Shown here: piece after piece, positions 23,739 to 32,804 of the stretch
Layout: each line of letters begins with the position of its first letter
Position numbering within the stretch: position 1 is the stretch's first letter
Origin: Neobacillus rhizosphaerae
GTDB lineage: Bacteria; Bacillota; Bacilli; Bacillales; Cytobacillaceae
DNA: 52,914 bases
Direction: 5' to 3'
Assembly: GCF_937468385.1 (NCBI RefSeq)
Contig: NZ_CALBWS010000039.1
Location: forward strand, 1-52,914
Made by a program: the position numbers and the translations under genes
Notes under the pieces: generated by a model
What the model was told of the DNA's origin: nothing
Databases searched by the model: none
Seen by the model: the letters and a program-made list of their open reading frames with translations, nothing else

Positions 23739-23969
23739 ATGGCTATCCATTATCATTGTCACCATTGTGGTATAAAACTAGGTTCCATTGATAAAGCCTC
23801 GATACACTCAGAAACCCTTGGTCTTCATAAACTAACGGAACAAGAAAGACAGGAAATGGTTGTGTATGACTCAACCGGAGATATTCACATCACCGCCATT
23901 TGTGAAGACTGTCAGGAGGCTTTAGAACGGAGTCCTGATTACCATCAATATGATTTCATTATTCATTAA
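23739..23969 (+). CDS. fin: Anti-sigma-F factor Fin
   Basis: A small zinc-binding inhibitor of sigma-F that helps hand over from sigma-F to sigma-G in the forespore. 76 residues, as in B. subtilis Fin (YabK). The first zinc pair is YHCHHCG, the second CEDC. IGS-type segment GSIDKASIHSETLGLHKLT and the tail PDYHQYDFIIH are family-typical. AGGGAGGG precedes ATG 23739. With csfB at 314 the window holds two forespore sigma-factor modulators. Confidence 0.93.
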   Translation: MAIHYHCHHCGIKLGSIDKASIHSETLGLHKLTEQERQEMVVYDSTGDIHITAICEDCQEALERSPDYHQYDFIIH

Positions 23970-23975
23970 CAAGCT

Positions 23976-24102
23976 GTATGGAAAAGGGGCGGAGCGCCGC
24001 AATAACGAATCATTTTATTTAATCTGAGCAAAAAATTAACATTTTTACTTAGAATAAGTAAAGTTCAGCTCTGCTTACACCGCCTTTAATATGTTAGGTT
24101 TG
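23976..24102 (+). repeat. Family B intergenic repeat (copy B2)
   Basis: Begins GTATGGAAAAGGGGCGGAGCG and ends CTCTGCTTACACCGCC plus a TATGTTAGGTT tail, the same ends as B1 on the opposite strand. GCGGAG pairs with CTCTGC. The inner stem is AGCAAAAAA / TTTTTACT, different in sequence from B1 but in the same place. It fills the fin-mfd gap. Confidence 0.75.
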
Positions 24103-24246
24103 TTCTTTCAATAAGTTGATTTCCATAATAGATGGTGACGTGTACGCCATTTACGTTTTGGATTAAACTCCAAAACGTTTTTCTATTTATTATTTTCTAC
24201 TATAACAATGCTATTATTATGAAATTTGAGAAAGGAGGAGAAACTC

Positions 24247-27200
24247 TTGGACGGATTAAAGTCCTTATTCCTTCAGCAGGAAGATGTCCACTCTGTTATT
24301 TCAGGAGTGGAGGAAGGGTTGAAGGAACAGTTGATTGCAGGCTTATCTGGCTCGTCTAGAACGGTGCTAACCGCGTCCATTTACGAACAGATGCAACGGC
24401 CCATCATACTGGTAACCCATAATCTATTACAAGCACAAAAACTTTATGATGATATTGTTAATCTATTAAGTGAGAAAGAAGTTTTTCTTTTCCCGGCAAA
24501 TGAATTAATTGCTGCTGAGCTAAGTATTGCCAGTCCGGAACTAAAGGCTCAAAGAATAGAAGCATTAAACCACTGGAGTAAGCAAACCCTTGGTGTTTTA
24601 ATTGTACCGATTGCAGGGTTAAAGAAAATCATTCCTCCCAAGGCATTATGGAAACAATATCAGCTGTCAATAAAATTAGGGGAAGAAATAGATAGTGATA
24701 AGCTATTACCTACGTTTGTCAAAATGGGATATGTACGGGCGGAAATGGTTTCAACCCCAGGGGAATTCAGCGTCAGGGGCGGTATTATCGACATTTACCC
24801 TCTTACGGAAGCAAACCCGCTGAGAATTGAATTGTTTGACACGGAAGTTGAATCCATCCGTTATTTCTCTCTTGATGACCAGAGATCTAAAGAAAAGGTT
24901 AACGAGATTTTGATTGGACCAGCAACAGAAATCCTGCTAGAAGAGGAGGATTATAGCCAGATTATTGGCAAGATTGAAGAGGGCTTAGCTTATAGTCTTA
25001 GCAAACTTAAAAACGATAAAGATAAAATGCTGCTGACGCAAAATATCGCTCAAGAACTTGAACAGTTAAAAAACGGTCAAAAGCCTGATCAAGTATATAA
25101 ATACTTATCACTAGCCTACGACCGGCCTACTAGTTTACTAGACTACCTTCCTAAGAATGGACTCGTGTTTATTGATGAAATTAGCAGGGTCCAAGAGATG
25201 AATGATTCCCTCATTAAAGAGGAGGCAGAATGGTATACCGGTTTACTTGCAGAAGGTAAGATCATCCATGATTTACACATTTCTCATGACTTGCCTGCGC
25301 TTTTGCAAAAAAAGGAATTCCCGACCCTTTATATGTCCTTGTTTTTACGGCATGTCGCCAATACAAGTCCGCAAAATATTATCAATATTTCCTGTAAACA
25401 AATGCAAAACTTCCATGGACAAATGCATGTATTAAAAGCGGAAATCGACAGGTGGAAAAAAGGTAATTATTCTATTTTATTTTTAGGAGCAGATGGAGAG
25501 CGGGTTAAAAAGCTCGAGCGCGTCCTCGAGGATTATGAGATTGATGGCAGTATTATTAAGGAAAATCAGCAGCTTTTACCAGGTAAAGTACAAATTATGA
25601 AGGGCAGTCTGCATTCGGGCTTTGAACTTTCCATCCAGAAAATAGCGGTTATCACCGAGGAAGAATTATTTAATAAACGTGTGAAAAAGTCTGCCAACCG
25701 GCAAAAGCTTTCCAATGCGGAACGAATAAAGAGTTATTCTGAGCTTAAAATTGGCGATTATGTGGTTCATGTCAATCATGGGATAGGTAAGTATTTAGGA
25801 ATCGAAACGCTTGTTATTAATCGAATTCATAAAGATTATCTTCATATCCGTTATCAGGGGACAGATAAACTGTATGTGCCTGTTGAACAAATTGACCTTG
25901 TTCAGAAATATGTTGGTTCGGAAGGAAAAGAGCCAAAGGTCTATAAGCTCGGAGGCACCGATTGGAAAAAGGTAAAGAAGAAGGTTGAATCCTCGGTTCA
26001 AGATATTGCTGACGATTTAATTAAGTTATATGCAGAACGAGAAGCAGCTGTAGGCTACCCTTATTCGCCAGACGGGGATATGCAAAGGGAGTTTGAAACA
26101 TCGTTCGCCTACCAAGAGACAGTGGATCAGCTTCGTTCGATTCATGAAATTAAAAAGGATATGGAAAGGCCACGCCCGATGGACCGCCTATTGTGCGGGG
26201 ATGTTGGTTACGGAAAAACAGAGGTAGCAATCAGGGCTGCCTTCAAAGCGATTGCTGACGGAAAGCAGGTAGCATTCCTTGTGCCGACCACGATTTTGGC
26301 ACAGCAGCATTTCGAAACATTAAGGGAACGCTTCCAGGATTATCCGATTAATATTGGCCTATTAAGCCGCTTCCGTTCCAAAAAGCAACAGACAGAAACA
26401 ATGAAGGGCTTAAAGGCTGGGTCAGTCGATATTGTGGTCGGCACCCATCGCCTGCTTTCAAAGGATATTGTTTACCGTGATTTAGGGCTGTTAATTATCG
26501 ACGAAGAGCAAAGATTTGGTGTTACTCACAAGGAGAAAATAAAGAAGTTAAAAACCAATGTCGATGTGTTAACATTGACGGCAACACCGATTCCAAGAAC
26601 ACTTCATATGTCGATGCTGGGTGTTAGAGATTTATCTGTCATTGAAACGCCACCGGAAAATCGCTTTCCTGTACAGACCTATGTAATGGAGTACAATGGA
26701 TCACTGGTGCGGGAGGCAATCGAACGGGAACTTGCCCGTGACGGACAAGTCTACTTTTTATATAACAGGGTGGAAGATATTGAACGGAAGGCAGAGGAAA
26801 TTTCCATGCTTGTCCCTGACGCCCGTGTGACGTGCGCCCACGGGCAGATGTCGGAAAATGAATTAGAATCGGTCATGATAAGTTTCTTGGCTGGCGAATT
26901 TGATGTCCTCGTGAGTACGACCATTATTGAAACGGGGGTTGATATTCCGAATGTCAATACCTTGATTGTTTTTGATGCGGACCGAATGGGACTTTCTCAG
27001 CTTTATCAGCTCCGCGGGCGCGTTGGTAGGTCCAATCGTGTAGCCTACGCCTATTTCACGTACCGAAAGGATAAAGTGTTAACCGAAGTCGCTGAAAAAC
27101 GCCTCCAAGCCATTAAAGAGTTCACGGAATTAGGATCGGGCTTTAAAATTGCAATGCGTGATTTATCGATAAGGGGTGCAGGTAACTTATTAGGAGCCCA

Positions 27201-27789
27201 GCAGCACGGGTTTATTGATTCCGTCGGCTTTGACCTTTATTCACAAATGCTGAAGGAAGCGATTGAAGAACGAAAAGGAAAGCTGGGAGCTGAAACTGAA
27301 ATAAAAAAATCAGTTGAAATTGATCTTGAGATTGATGCTTATATTCCGGATACATACATAAAGGATGGGCATCAGAAGATTGAGATGTATAAACGGTTCA
27401 GGGGTTTATTGTCACTGGAGGATATTGAAGAGCTGCAAACGGAAATGCTTGACCGTTTTGGTGAATATCCGGATGAGGTTTCTTACTTGTTCCAAATTGC
27501 TGAAATGAAGGTTTATGCCTTAAAAAATGGTGTTGATCAGATTAAACAAGCGAAGCAGGAGGTAACCATTTTAGTTGGTGACGAGGTTACAAAAACAATA
27601 GACGGAAGTAAAATCTTCCATATTGGCGGTCAATTTGGGAGAAATGTTAACCCTGGAATGGAAGGCTCTAGGCTAAAAATAGTCATTGGTATTAAGGAGT
27701 ATAGGACAACACAATGGCTCCATGTGGCCCTTGAAATGATTAAAGGAATCCCTTTAGCTAAGAGAGGGCAGGAAAATCCTGTGAATTAG
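24247..27789 (+). CDS. mfd: Transcription-repair coupling factor
   Basis: Removes RNA polymerase stalled at DNA lesions and recruits UvrA; also affects recombination and roadblock release. 1180 residues. Order: UvrB-homology region with STPGEFSVRGGIIDIYP, RNA polymerase interaction domain beginning GDYVVHVNHGIGKYLG, RecG-like translocase with Walker A GDVGYGKTE and DEEQ box IIDEEQRFG, then a C-terminal TRCF domain. TTG 24247 is chosen: AAAGGAGGAG (24231-24240) precedes it and MDG... matches family length; the frame from 24226 starts before the site. Confidence 0.98.
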   Translation: MDGLKSLFLQQEDVHSVISGVEEGLKEQLIAGLSGSSRTVLTASIYEQMQRPIILVTHNLLQAQKLYDDIVNLLSEKEVFLFPANELIAAELSIASPELKAQRIEALNHWSKQTLGVLIVPIAGLKKIIPPKALWKQYQLSIKLGEEIDSDKLLPTFVKMGYVRAEMVSTPGEFSVRGGIIDIYPLTEANPLRIELFDTEVESIRYFSLDDQRSKEKVNEILIGPATEILLEEEDYSQIIGKIEEGLAYSLSKLKNDKDKMLLTQNIAQELEQLKNGQKPDQVYKYLSLAYDRPTSLLDYLPKNGLVFIDEISRVQEMNDSLIKEEAEWYTGLLAEGKIIHDLHISHDLPALLQKKEFPTLYMSLFLRHVANTSPQNIINISCKQMQNFHGQMHVLKAEIDRWKKGNYSILFLGADGERVKKLERVLEDYEIDGSIIKENQQLLPGKVQIMKGSLHSGFELSIQKIAVITEEELFNKRVKKSANRQKLSNAERIKSYSELKIGDYVVHVNHGIGKYLGIETLVINRIHKDYLHIRYQGTDKLYVPVEQIDLVQKYVGSEGKEPKVYKLGGTDWKKVKKKVESSVQDIADDLIKLYAEREAAVGYPYSPDGDMQREFETSFAYQETVDQLRSIHEIKKDMERPRPMDRLLCGDVGYGKTEVAIRAAFKAIADGKQVAFLVPTTILAQQHFETLRERFQDYPINIGLLSRFRSKKQQTETMKGLKAGSVDIVVGTHRLLSKDIVYRDLGLLIIDEEQRFGVTHKEKIKKLKTNVDVLTLTATPIPRTLHMSMLGVRDLSVIETPPENRFPVQTYVMEYNGSLVREAIERELARDGQVYFLYNRVEDIERKAEEISMLVPDARVTCAHGQMSENELESVMISFLAGEFDVLVSTTIIETGVDIPNVNTLIVFDADRMGLSQLYQLRGRVGRSNRVAYAYFTYRKDKVLTEVAEKRLQAIKEFTELGSGFKIAMRDLSIRGAGNLLGAQQHGFIDSVGFDLYSQMLKEAIEERKGKLGAETEIKKSVEIDLEIDAYIPDTYIKDGHQKIEMYKRFRGLLSLEDIEELQTEMLDRFGEYPDEVSYLFQIAEMKVYALKNGVDQIKQAKQEVTILVGDEVTKTIDGSKIFHIGGQFGRNVNPGMEGSRLKIVIGIKEYRTTQWLHVALEMIKGIPLAKRGQENPVN

Positions 27790-27896
27790 AAACATAAAAG
27801 TGAAAATAAGATGTTATTTTTCTGCCATAATGCCGCTATCGCTGGGAGCGTCCGCTTTTCTTTTTCTCAATATTTGTGAAAAAATATTCCGATTGT

Positions 27897-27925
27897 GTAT
27901 AGAACTTTCCAGATGAAAGATACTA
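27897..27925 (+). promoter_or_regulatory. Candidate sigma-G promoter of spoVT
   Basis: GTATA (27897-27901), 17 bases, GATACTA (27919-27925) is close to GHATR-N18-CATnHTA but one base short in spacing and with G for C in the -10. spoVT is sigma-G-dependent in B. subtilis. Confidence 0.5.
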
Positions 27926-28012
27926 AGTTCAAAGTTGGTGATGAATTCAATAAAAGGAAGGATTATCATTACCAAGTTGAAAAATCATCAGATGAAAGTG
28001 AGGCAACATTGG

Positions 28013-28549
28013 ATGAAAGCAACTGGAATAGTTCGTCGAATTGATGATTTGGGTCGTGTTGTCATTCCCAAAGAAATACGCAGAACACTGCGTATTCGCG
28101 AAGGGGATCCGTTAGAGATTTTTGTGGATCGTGACGGGGAAGTCATTTTAAAGAAGTATTCACCAATCAGCGAATTAAGCGATTTTGCCAAAGAATATGC
28201 AGAAGCCCTATTTGACAGCCTCGGTAATCCTGTTTTAATCTGTGATCGAGATACGTATATTGCCCTTGCTGGCAGTTCTAAAAAAGATTATTTAAATAAA
28301 AAAATCAGTGATTTAGTTGAAAAGTCAATGGAGGACCGTAACTCGATTCTTCATACCCAGCAAGGAGATATAGCTTTAGTTGATGGAAATGATGAAGCGG
28401 TATCTTCCTATACCATTGGGCCAATTATTGCAAATGGGGACCCAATTGGTGCAGTTATTATTTTCTCTAAAGAAGGAACATTAGGCGAAGTAGAACAAAA
28501 AGCTGTGGAAACAGCTGCAGGGTTCTTAGCAAGACAGATGGAGTCATAG
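28013..28549 (+). CDS. spoVT: Stage V sporulation regulator SpoVT
   Basis: Forespore DNA-binding regulator of sigma-G genes. 178 residues, exactly the B. subtilis length. The N-terminal swapped-hairpin domain (about 1-53, MKATGIVRRIDDLGRVVIP) is paralogous to AbrB at 7835; residues ~56-178 form a GAF-like domain (SSYTIGPIIANGDPIGAVIIFS). The frame is open upstream to 27935, but the conserved start and GTGAGG at 27998-28003 favour ATG 28013. Confidence 0.97.
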   Translation: MKATGIVRRIDDLGRVVIPKEIRRTLRIREGDPLEIFVDRDGEVILKKYSPISELSDFAKEYAEALFDSLGNPVLICDRDTYIALAGSSKKDYLNKKISDLVEKSMEDRNSILHTQQGDIALVDGNDEAVSSYTIGPIIANGDPIGAVIIFSKEGTLGEVEQKAVETAAGFLARQMES

Positions 28550-28570
28550 TACATCGAACTTATCTATCGG

Positions 28571-28598
28571 AAAAAGGCAGCGTAAGCTGTCTTTTTTA
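28571..28598 (+). terminator. Terminator of spoVT
   Basis: AAAAAGGCAGC pairs with GCTGTCTTTTTT across a GTAA loop. Confidence 0.9.
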
Positions 28599-28691
28599 CT
28601 TTTTTATACATTAATAACTGTCTTGCTTCGTCGGTTCCGCTTTTCTATGTGCTATAATAACTGTCGAGTTTATATTTTAGTGGGTGAAGTA

Positions 28692-30317
28692 ATGAATTCA
28701 ATGAATTCCGTGAATCAATCGAAGGCACTGTTTAGAGGAGCCGCTATCCTAACCATTGCGGCGATAATTACAAAAATATTAAGTTCCTTTTACCGGATCC
28801 CTTTTCAAAACATCGTCGGGGATATTGGTTTTTATATCTATCAACAAGTATACCCGTTTTATGGGATGGCGATGATCCTGTCGACGACAGGCTTCCCGGT
28901 TGTGATTTCGAAGCTATATGCGGAGCAAAGGGAAAAAGGGGACGATGGAAAATCCCGTCTGCTTCTCCTCGTATCCTTTGTTTATTTACAGATAGTTGGC
29001 TTCCTTTGTTTTCTTATTCTTTATACCGGGTCCGATCAAATTGCACATTGGATGAACGACCCGCATCTATCGATATTATTAAGAGTTGTCTCGATTGTGT
29101 TTTTGACTTTTCCGATTGTTTCGCTCTTAAGAGGATATTATCAAGGTATTGGCGACATGGTCCCGACTGCTTTATCACAAGTTGGAGAACAAACGATCCG
29201 TGTCTTGACGATTATCTTTTTATCTTATTTGTTCATGCAAAAAGGGTATTCCCTCTATCTGGTCGGCGGCGGGGCAATGTTTGGCTCTATTACAGGAAGT
29301 ATAATCTCCGGCCTTATTTTGTTTATGTTTTTATGGATACGTAAAGAATGGAAAGTAATCGCCCCAAGGCGGGGAATGTTTCAAAATTACTCTTTGGAAG
29401 CCATTCGGATTGTTAAGCTGCTCTCTTTTCAAGGGCTGATGATTTGTCTAAGCGGAATGCTAATCATATTTATGCAATTAGCGGATTCTCTAAATTTATA
29501 TGCCTTATTGGTATCAAGCGGGATGGAACAAGATCTTGCCAAAAGCTTAAAGGGAGTCTTTGACCGCGGTCAGCCCCTAATTCAATTGGGGACAGTCGCT
29601 GCTACCTCCATGTCGTTAACACTTGTCCCGCTCATTAGCCGCGCACGATTAGCGGCAACACCAGAATTCTTAAATCACAAAGTTCAAGTGGCCGTTAAGG
29701 TAAGCGTGGTCATTGGACTGGGTGCGTCTGCAGGTTTGTGGGCTATTATCGAGCCTACCAATACCATGCTGTTTGAGAATGCAAATGGCTCATCGGTATT
29801 AGGAGTTCTTAGTTTTGTTATTCTATTTACTTCGATAATTTCAACCATCATCGCCATAATGCAGGGACTCGGTAGTCTGTTTTTTCCTGCATTAGCAGTG
29901 GTGGTGTCATTCCCGATTAAATATTTGTTAAATATTGTGTTCATCCCATTATTAGGAACAATGGGGGCCGCTGTTTCTACCCTGCTGGCTTTGGGGCTGG
30001 TAACAATCCTCCTATGTATTAAATTTAAAAAAATGATGCCAGTTCGGCTGTTAAAGATTCGTTTTTTAGGGATATTATTAACGGCGGCAATAACGATGGT
30101 TCTATTTTTAAAAGGCTATCTATTTTTGACTAATTATTTTATTGACAGGCTTGGGTCAGAACGGTTAGGGGCTGCCTTGCAATCCTTAAGTGCTGCTTCA
30201 CTCGGAGGTGTGCTATTTTTAGTCATCATCTTTAGAGGGAACGTGTTTCTAGAGGAAGAACTAAGTTTATTCCCATTTGGAAGCAAACTAATTTATTTAC
30301 TTAAAAAGAAAGTATAA
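28692..30317 (+). CDS. yabM: Polysaccharide-flippase-type membrane protein YabM (SpoVB-like)
   Basis: A member of the MOP/PST flippase superfamily (SpoVB/MurJ-like), 541 residues with about 14 hydrophobic segments. The N-terminal FRGAAILTIAAIITKILSS and YRIPFQNIVGDIGFYIYQQVYP are typical. It probably flips a lipid-linked saccharide; the substrate is unknown, and B. subtilis YabM has only partial roles. The frame extends to 28623 but ATG 28692 with GGGTGAAG upstream fits the family start. TGC-TATAAT at 28658-28666 is a possible extended -10. Confidence 0.88.
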   Translation: MNSMNSVNQSKALFRGAAILTIAAIITKILSSFYRIPFQNIVGDIGFYIYQQVYPFYGMAMILSTTGFPVVISKLYAEQREKGDDGKSRLLLLVSFVYLQIVGFLCFLILYTGSDQIAHWMNDPHLSILLRVVSIVFLTFPIVSLLRGYYQGIGDMVPTALSQVGEQTIRVLTIIFLSYLFMQKGYSLYLVGGGAMFGSITGSIISGLILFMFLWIRKEWKVIAPRRGMFQNYSLEAIRIVKLLSFQGLMICLSGMLIIFMQLADSLNLYALLVSSGMEQDLAKSLKGVFDRGQPLIQLGTVAATSMSLTLVPLISRARLAATPEFLNHKVQVAVKVSVVIGLGASAGLWAIIEPTNTMLFENANGSSVLGVLSFVILFTSIISTIIAIMQGLGSLFFPALAVVVSFPIKYLLNIVFIPLLGTMGAAVSTLLALGLVTILLCIKFKKMMPVRLLKIRFLGILLTAAITMVLFLKGYLFLTNYFIDRLGSERLGAALQSLSAASLGGVLFLVIIFRGNVFLEEELSLFPFGSKLIYLLKKKV

Positions 30318-30460
30318 AATTTTCGACTTCGAGAATTGTCTAGCTCCAGCGCCTAGCCCCTCGAGGTCACAAGCCAATCCGTCCAAAAGGTTAAAAAACA
30401 ACCTTTCGGCCGGCTCGTCTTGTGCTTGACGGGGCTGAGCAAGGCGCTTGCGCTTTTCTC
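30308..30460 (+). repeat. Family A intergenic repeat, variant insert (copy A6)
   Basis: Starts GAAAGTATAAAATTTTCGAC, continues TTCGAGAATTGTCTAGCTCC, and ends AAGGCGCTTGCGCTTTTCTC. The interior differs from the long form: it has an AAAGGTT / AACCTTT hairpin and GC-rich flanks (CCCCTCGAGG, GACGGGGCTGAGC). AGCGCC pairs with GGCGCT to close it. Its left end overlaps the last codons of yabM. Confidence 0.85.
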
Positions 30461-30482
30461 ATGAAAGGACAGGAATTAACCA

Positions 30483-31949
30483 ATGGTCAAAAAAATTGAA
30501 ATTGTTGGGTTAGGAGCAGGTGACCTTGAGCAACTGCCGGTTGGAGTGTATAAGAAATTACTTCAAGCACGTCTGCTTTTTTTAAGGACAAAAGAACATC
30601 CAGTCATTTCTGAACTGGAAAAAGAAGGATTGAACTATATCTCCTTTGACAGTATCTATGAAAAATACGATCAGTTTGAGCAAGTATATGAGGAAATCGC
30701 CAGGACGTTATTGACAAGGGCACAAACTGAACCTGTAATTTATGCTGTTCCGGGACATCCGCTCGTTGCCGAGCGGACCGTACAGCTTCTTTTGGAATAT
30801 GGTCCGAAGGAAGAAATTGAAATCATCATTGGCGGCGGGCAGAGCTTTATTGATGCCCTATTTGCTTCATTAAAAATTGACCCGATTGAAGGATTTCAAT
30901 TGCTTGATGGCACAGCACTCCATGCTTGCCAGCTGCAAATAGATCAGCATATATTTATTAGTCAGGTATACGACCAATTCGTTGCTTCAAATGTAAAGTT
31001 AACCTTAATGGACAAATTACCGGATGATTACCAAGTGTATATCGTAACAGCAGCAGGAAGTAAAAATGAAATCATAGAAAAAGTGCCCTTGTATGAGTTA
31101 GATCGGAATGTATCCATCAACAACCTCACTTCGGTCTATGTCCCGCCAGTGACAGAAGATCAAATCTTGTTGAAAAATTTCTCCAAGCTGCGCGAGATTA
31201 TTGCCGAATTAAGAGGTCCTAATGGCTGCCCATGGGATAAGGAACAAACCCATGAATCATTAAAAAGGTACTTAATTGAAGAAACCTATGAAGTCATTGA
31301 GGCCATTGATAACAAAGATATTGATCACCTAATTGAAGAACTTGGCGACGTCTTGCTGCAGGTAATGTTGCACGCACAAATTGGTGAGGACGATGGGTAT
31401 TATTCCATTGATGATGTGATTGAAGGACTGTCCACTAAAATGATTCGCAGGCACCCCCATGTATTTGGGAATGTTAGTGCTGCAAATGCCGAAGAGGTCG
31501 TTTACAATTGGCAGGAAATTAAGAAACAGGAAAAAGGAGAAGCACCGGCTTCTTTCCTTGAGGGAGTCCCTAAATCCTTACCTAATTTGTTAAGGGCATA
31601 TGAGCTGCAAATGAAAGCGGCAAAGGTTGGCTTTGACTGGCAGGAAATTACCCCTGCTTTGGCGAAAGTGAAGGAAGAGCTTAATGAATTTATCGATGAA
31701 TTGGATGGAACCGTGGAAGGCCTCCTACGTGCAAAAAAGGAATTTGGTGATTTATTATTTGCTTTTGTCAATGTGGCAAGATTCTTAAAAATTCATCCGG
31801 AAGAAGCGTTATTTGAAACAAACGAAAAGTTTAGGCGCCGGTTTCAGTATATTGAAGGAAAAGTAAAGGCAAGCGGCAAGCCGTTTGAGGAATATACGCT
31901 TGAGGAGCTCGACCAGTTCTGGGACGAAGCAAAATCAACAGGATTATAA
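30483..31949 (+). CDS. yabN: YabN: tetrapyrrole-methylase-like domain fused to MazG pyrophosphohydrolase
   Basis: 488 residues, near B. subtilis YabN (489). Residues ~1-220 are a tetrapyrrole (corrin/porphyrin) methylase fold (KIEIVGLGAGDLEQLPVGVY, YAVPGHPLVAERT). Residues ~235-488 hold MazG nucleotide pyrophosphohydrolase units: GCPWDKEQTHESLKRYLIEETYEVIEAI with the metal-binding EExxE pattern and ELGDVLLQVMLHAQI. MazG removes aberrant NTPs; the methylase half has no assigned substrate. It lies in the yabM-yabN-yabO order of Bacillus. Confidence 0.95.
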   Translation: MVKKIEIVGLGAGDLEQLPVGVYKKLLQARLLFLRTKEHPVISELEKEGLNYISFDSIYEKYDQFEQVYEEIARTLLTRAQTEPVIYAVPGHPLVAERTVQLLLEYGPKEEIEIIIGGGQSFIDALFASLKIDPIEGFQLLDGTALHACQLQIDQHIFISQVYDQFVASNVKLTLMDKLPDDYQVYIVTAAGSKNEIIEKVPLYELDRNVSINNLTSVYVPPVTEDQILLKNFSKLREIIAELRGPNGCPWDKEQTHESLKRYLIEETYEVIEAIDNKDIDHLIEELGDVLLQVMLHAQIGEDDGYYSIDDVIEGLSTKMIRRHPHVFGNVSAANAEEVVYNWQEIKKQEKGEAPASFLEGVPKSLPNLLRAYELQMKAAKVGFDWQEITPALAKVKEELNEFIDELDGTVEGLLRAKKEFGDLLFAFVNVARFLKIHPEEALFETNEKFRRRFQYIEGKVKASGKPFEEYTLEELDQFWDEAKSTGL

Positions 31950-32042
31950 GGAAAGAGCAAAGTACATCAGCCGCTGGATCCGGACATTTCTCGAAGTGAA
32001 ATGATAGTAACTCTAGTATTATAGAAAAGAGGGGAAGTTATC

Positions 32043-32321
32043 TTGCGTTTAGATAAGTTTTTAAAAGTATCAAGATTAATTAAACGGAGAACATTGGCCA
32101 AAGAGGTATCCGACCAAGGCAGGATTGAAATTAATGGAAAAGAGGCAAAGGCCAGTTCGACTGTAAAAGTGGGCGATGAATTAACGATTCGACTCGGGCA
32201 AAGAAAGGTGACTGCAAGAATTGACCGGATTCAAGAAATGTCTCGTAAAGAGGAAGCGGCAGAGATGTATACCATTTTGAAGGAAGAGAGACTTGGTTCA
32301 GTGGAAAACCCAACAGACTAA
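32043..32321 (+). CDS. rqcP: Ribosome quality-control protein RqcP (S4 domain)
   Basis: Binds the obstructed 50S subunit with RqcH and peptidyl-tRNA and supports alanine-tail elongation in bacterial ribosome quality control. 92 residues from TTG 32043 (GAGGGGAAG upstream), 6 longer than B. subtilis YabO. An S4 RNA-binding domain spans about 1-60 (MRLDKFLKVSRLIKRRTLAKEV, RIEINGKEAKASSTVKVGDEL). Confidence 0.94.
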   Translation: MRLDKFLKVSRLIKRRTLAKEVSDQGRIEINGKEAKASSTVKVGDELTIRLGQRKVTARIDRIQEMSRKEEAAEMYTILKEERLGSVENPTD

Positions 32322-32324
32322 ACG

Positions 32325-32425
32325 GAGTCTGTGTCTAGCTTGAGCGCCTGATCACTAAGGAAAGCTCCATAGATTAATCCTCGCAGGAACAAGCTGTGCT
32401 TGTTCCGAAGGCGCTTGCGCTTTTC
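32325..32425 (+). repeat. Family A intergenic repeat, short/variant form (copy A7)
   Basis: The left end is truncated to TCTGTGTCTAGCTTGAGCGCC and the right end is complete: AAGGCGCTTGCGCTTTTCG. The interior has a GAACAAGC / GCTTGTTC hairpin not found in other copies. It lies between rqcP and yabP. Confidence 0.8.
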
Positions 32426-32432
32426 GCTTTTT

Positions 32433-32462
32433 GTTCTATTTCAGACGTCTTTCACATACATT
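32433..32462 (+). promoter_or_regulatory. Candidate sigma-E promoter of yabP-yabQ
   Basis: GTTCTATT (32433-32440), 14 bases, CATACATT (32455-32462) resembles sigma-E GTCATATT-N14-CATACAAT (6 of 8 and 7 of 8). yabP and yabQ belong to the sigma-E regulon in B. subtilis. Confidence 0.55.
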
Positions 32463-32501
32463 TTACAAAAAGGTTGTACAAATGATTGTGAGGGATGAAG
32501 G

Positions 32502-32804
32502 ATGAGCCACTACTATGAGAACAATCCACCGAAAAGCAGTGTTCCAGATCATGATGTCATCATGAGAGGAAGAAAGCTTCTTGATATTACCGGGGTGAAG
32601 CAAGTAGAAAGCTTTGATAATGAGGAATTCTTATTGGAAACTTCGATGGGATTTTTGGCAATCAAAGGACAAAATCTGCAAATGAAGAATCTAGATGTTG
32701 AAAAAGGCATCGTTTCCATCAAAGGTAAGATTTTCGATTTAGTCTACTTAGATGAGCAGCATGGGGAGAAAGCTAAAGGCTTCTTTAGCAAGTTATTCCG
32801 ATGA
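32502..32804 (+). CDS. yabP: Sporulation protein YabP
   Basis: A YabP/YqfC-family sporulation protein, 100 residues, needed for efficient sporulation in the mother cell; molecular function unknown. Conserved features are DHDVIMRGRKLLDITGVKQVESFDNEEFLLET and the C-terminal IKGKIFDLVYLDE. GGATGAAGG precedes ATG 32502. It overlaps yabQ by ATGA. Confidence 0.93.
   Translation: MSHYYENNPPKSSVPDHDVIMRGRKLLDITGVKQVESFDNEEFLLETSMGFLAIKGQNLQMKNLDVEKGIVSIKGKIFDLVYLDEQHGEKAKGFFSKLFR

Noticed and set aside
27833..27865. GCTGGGAGCGTCCGCTTTTC after mfd, similar to the right end of family A
   Set aside because: Only about 15 bases match and no left end is found; too short to call a copy.
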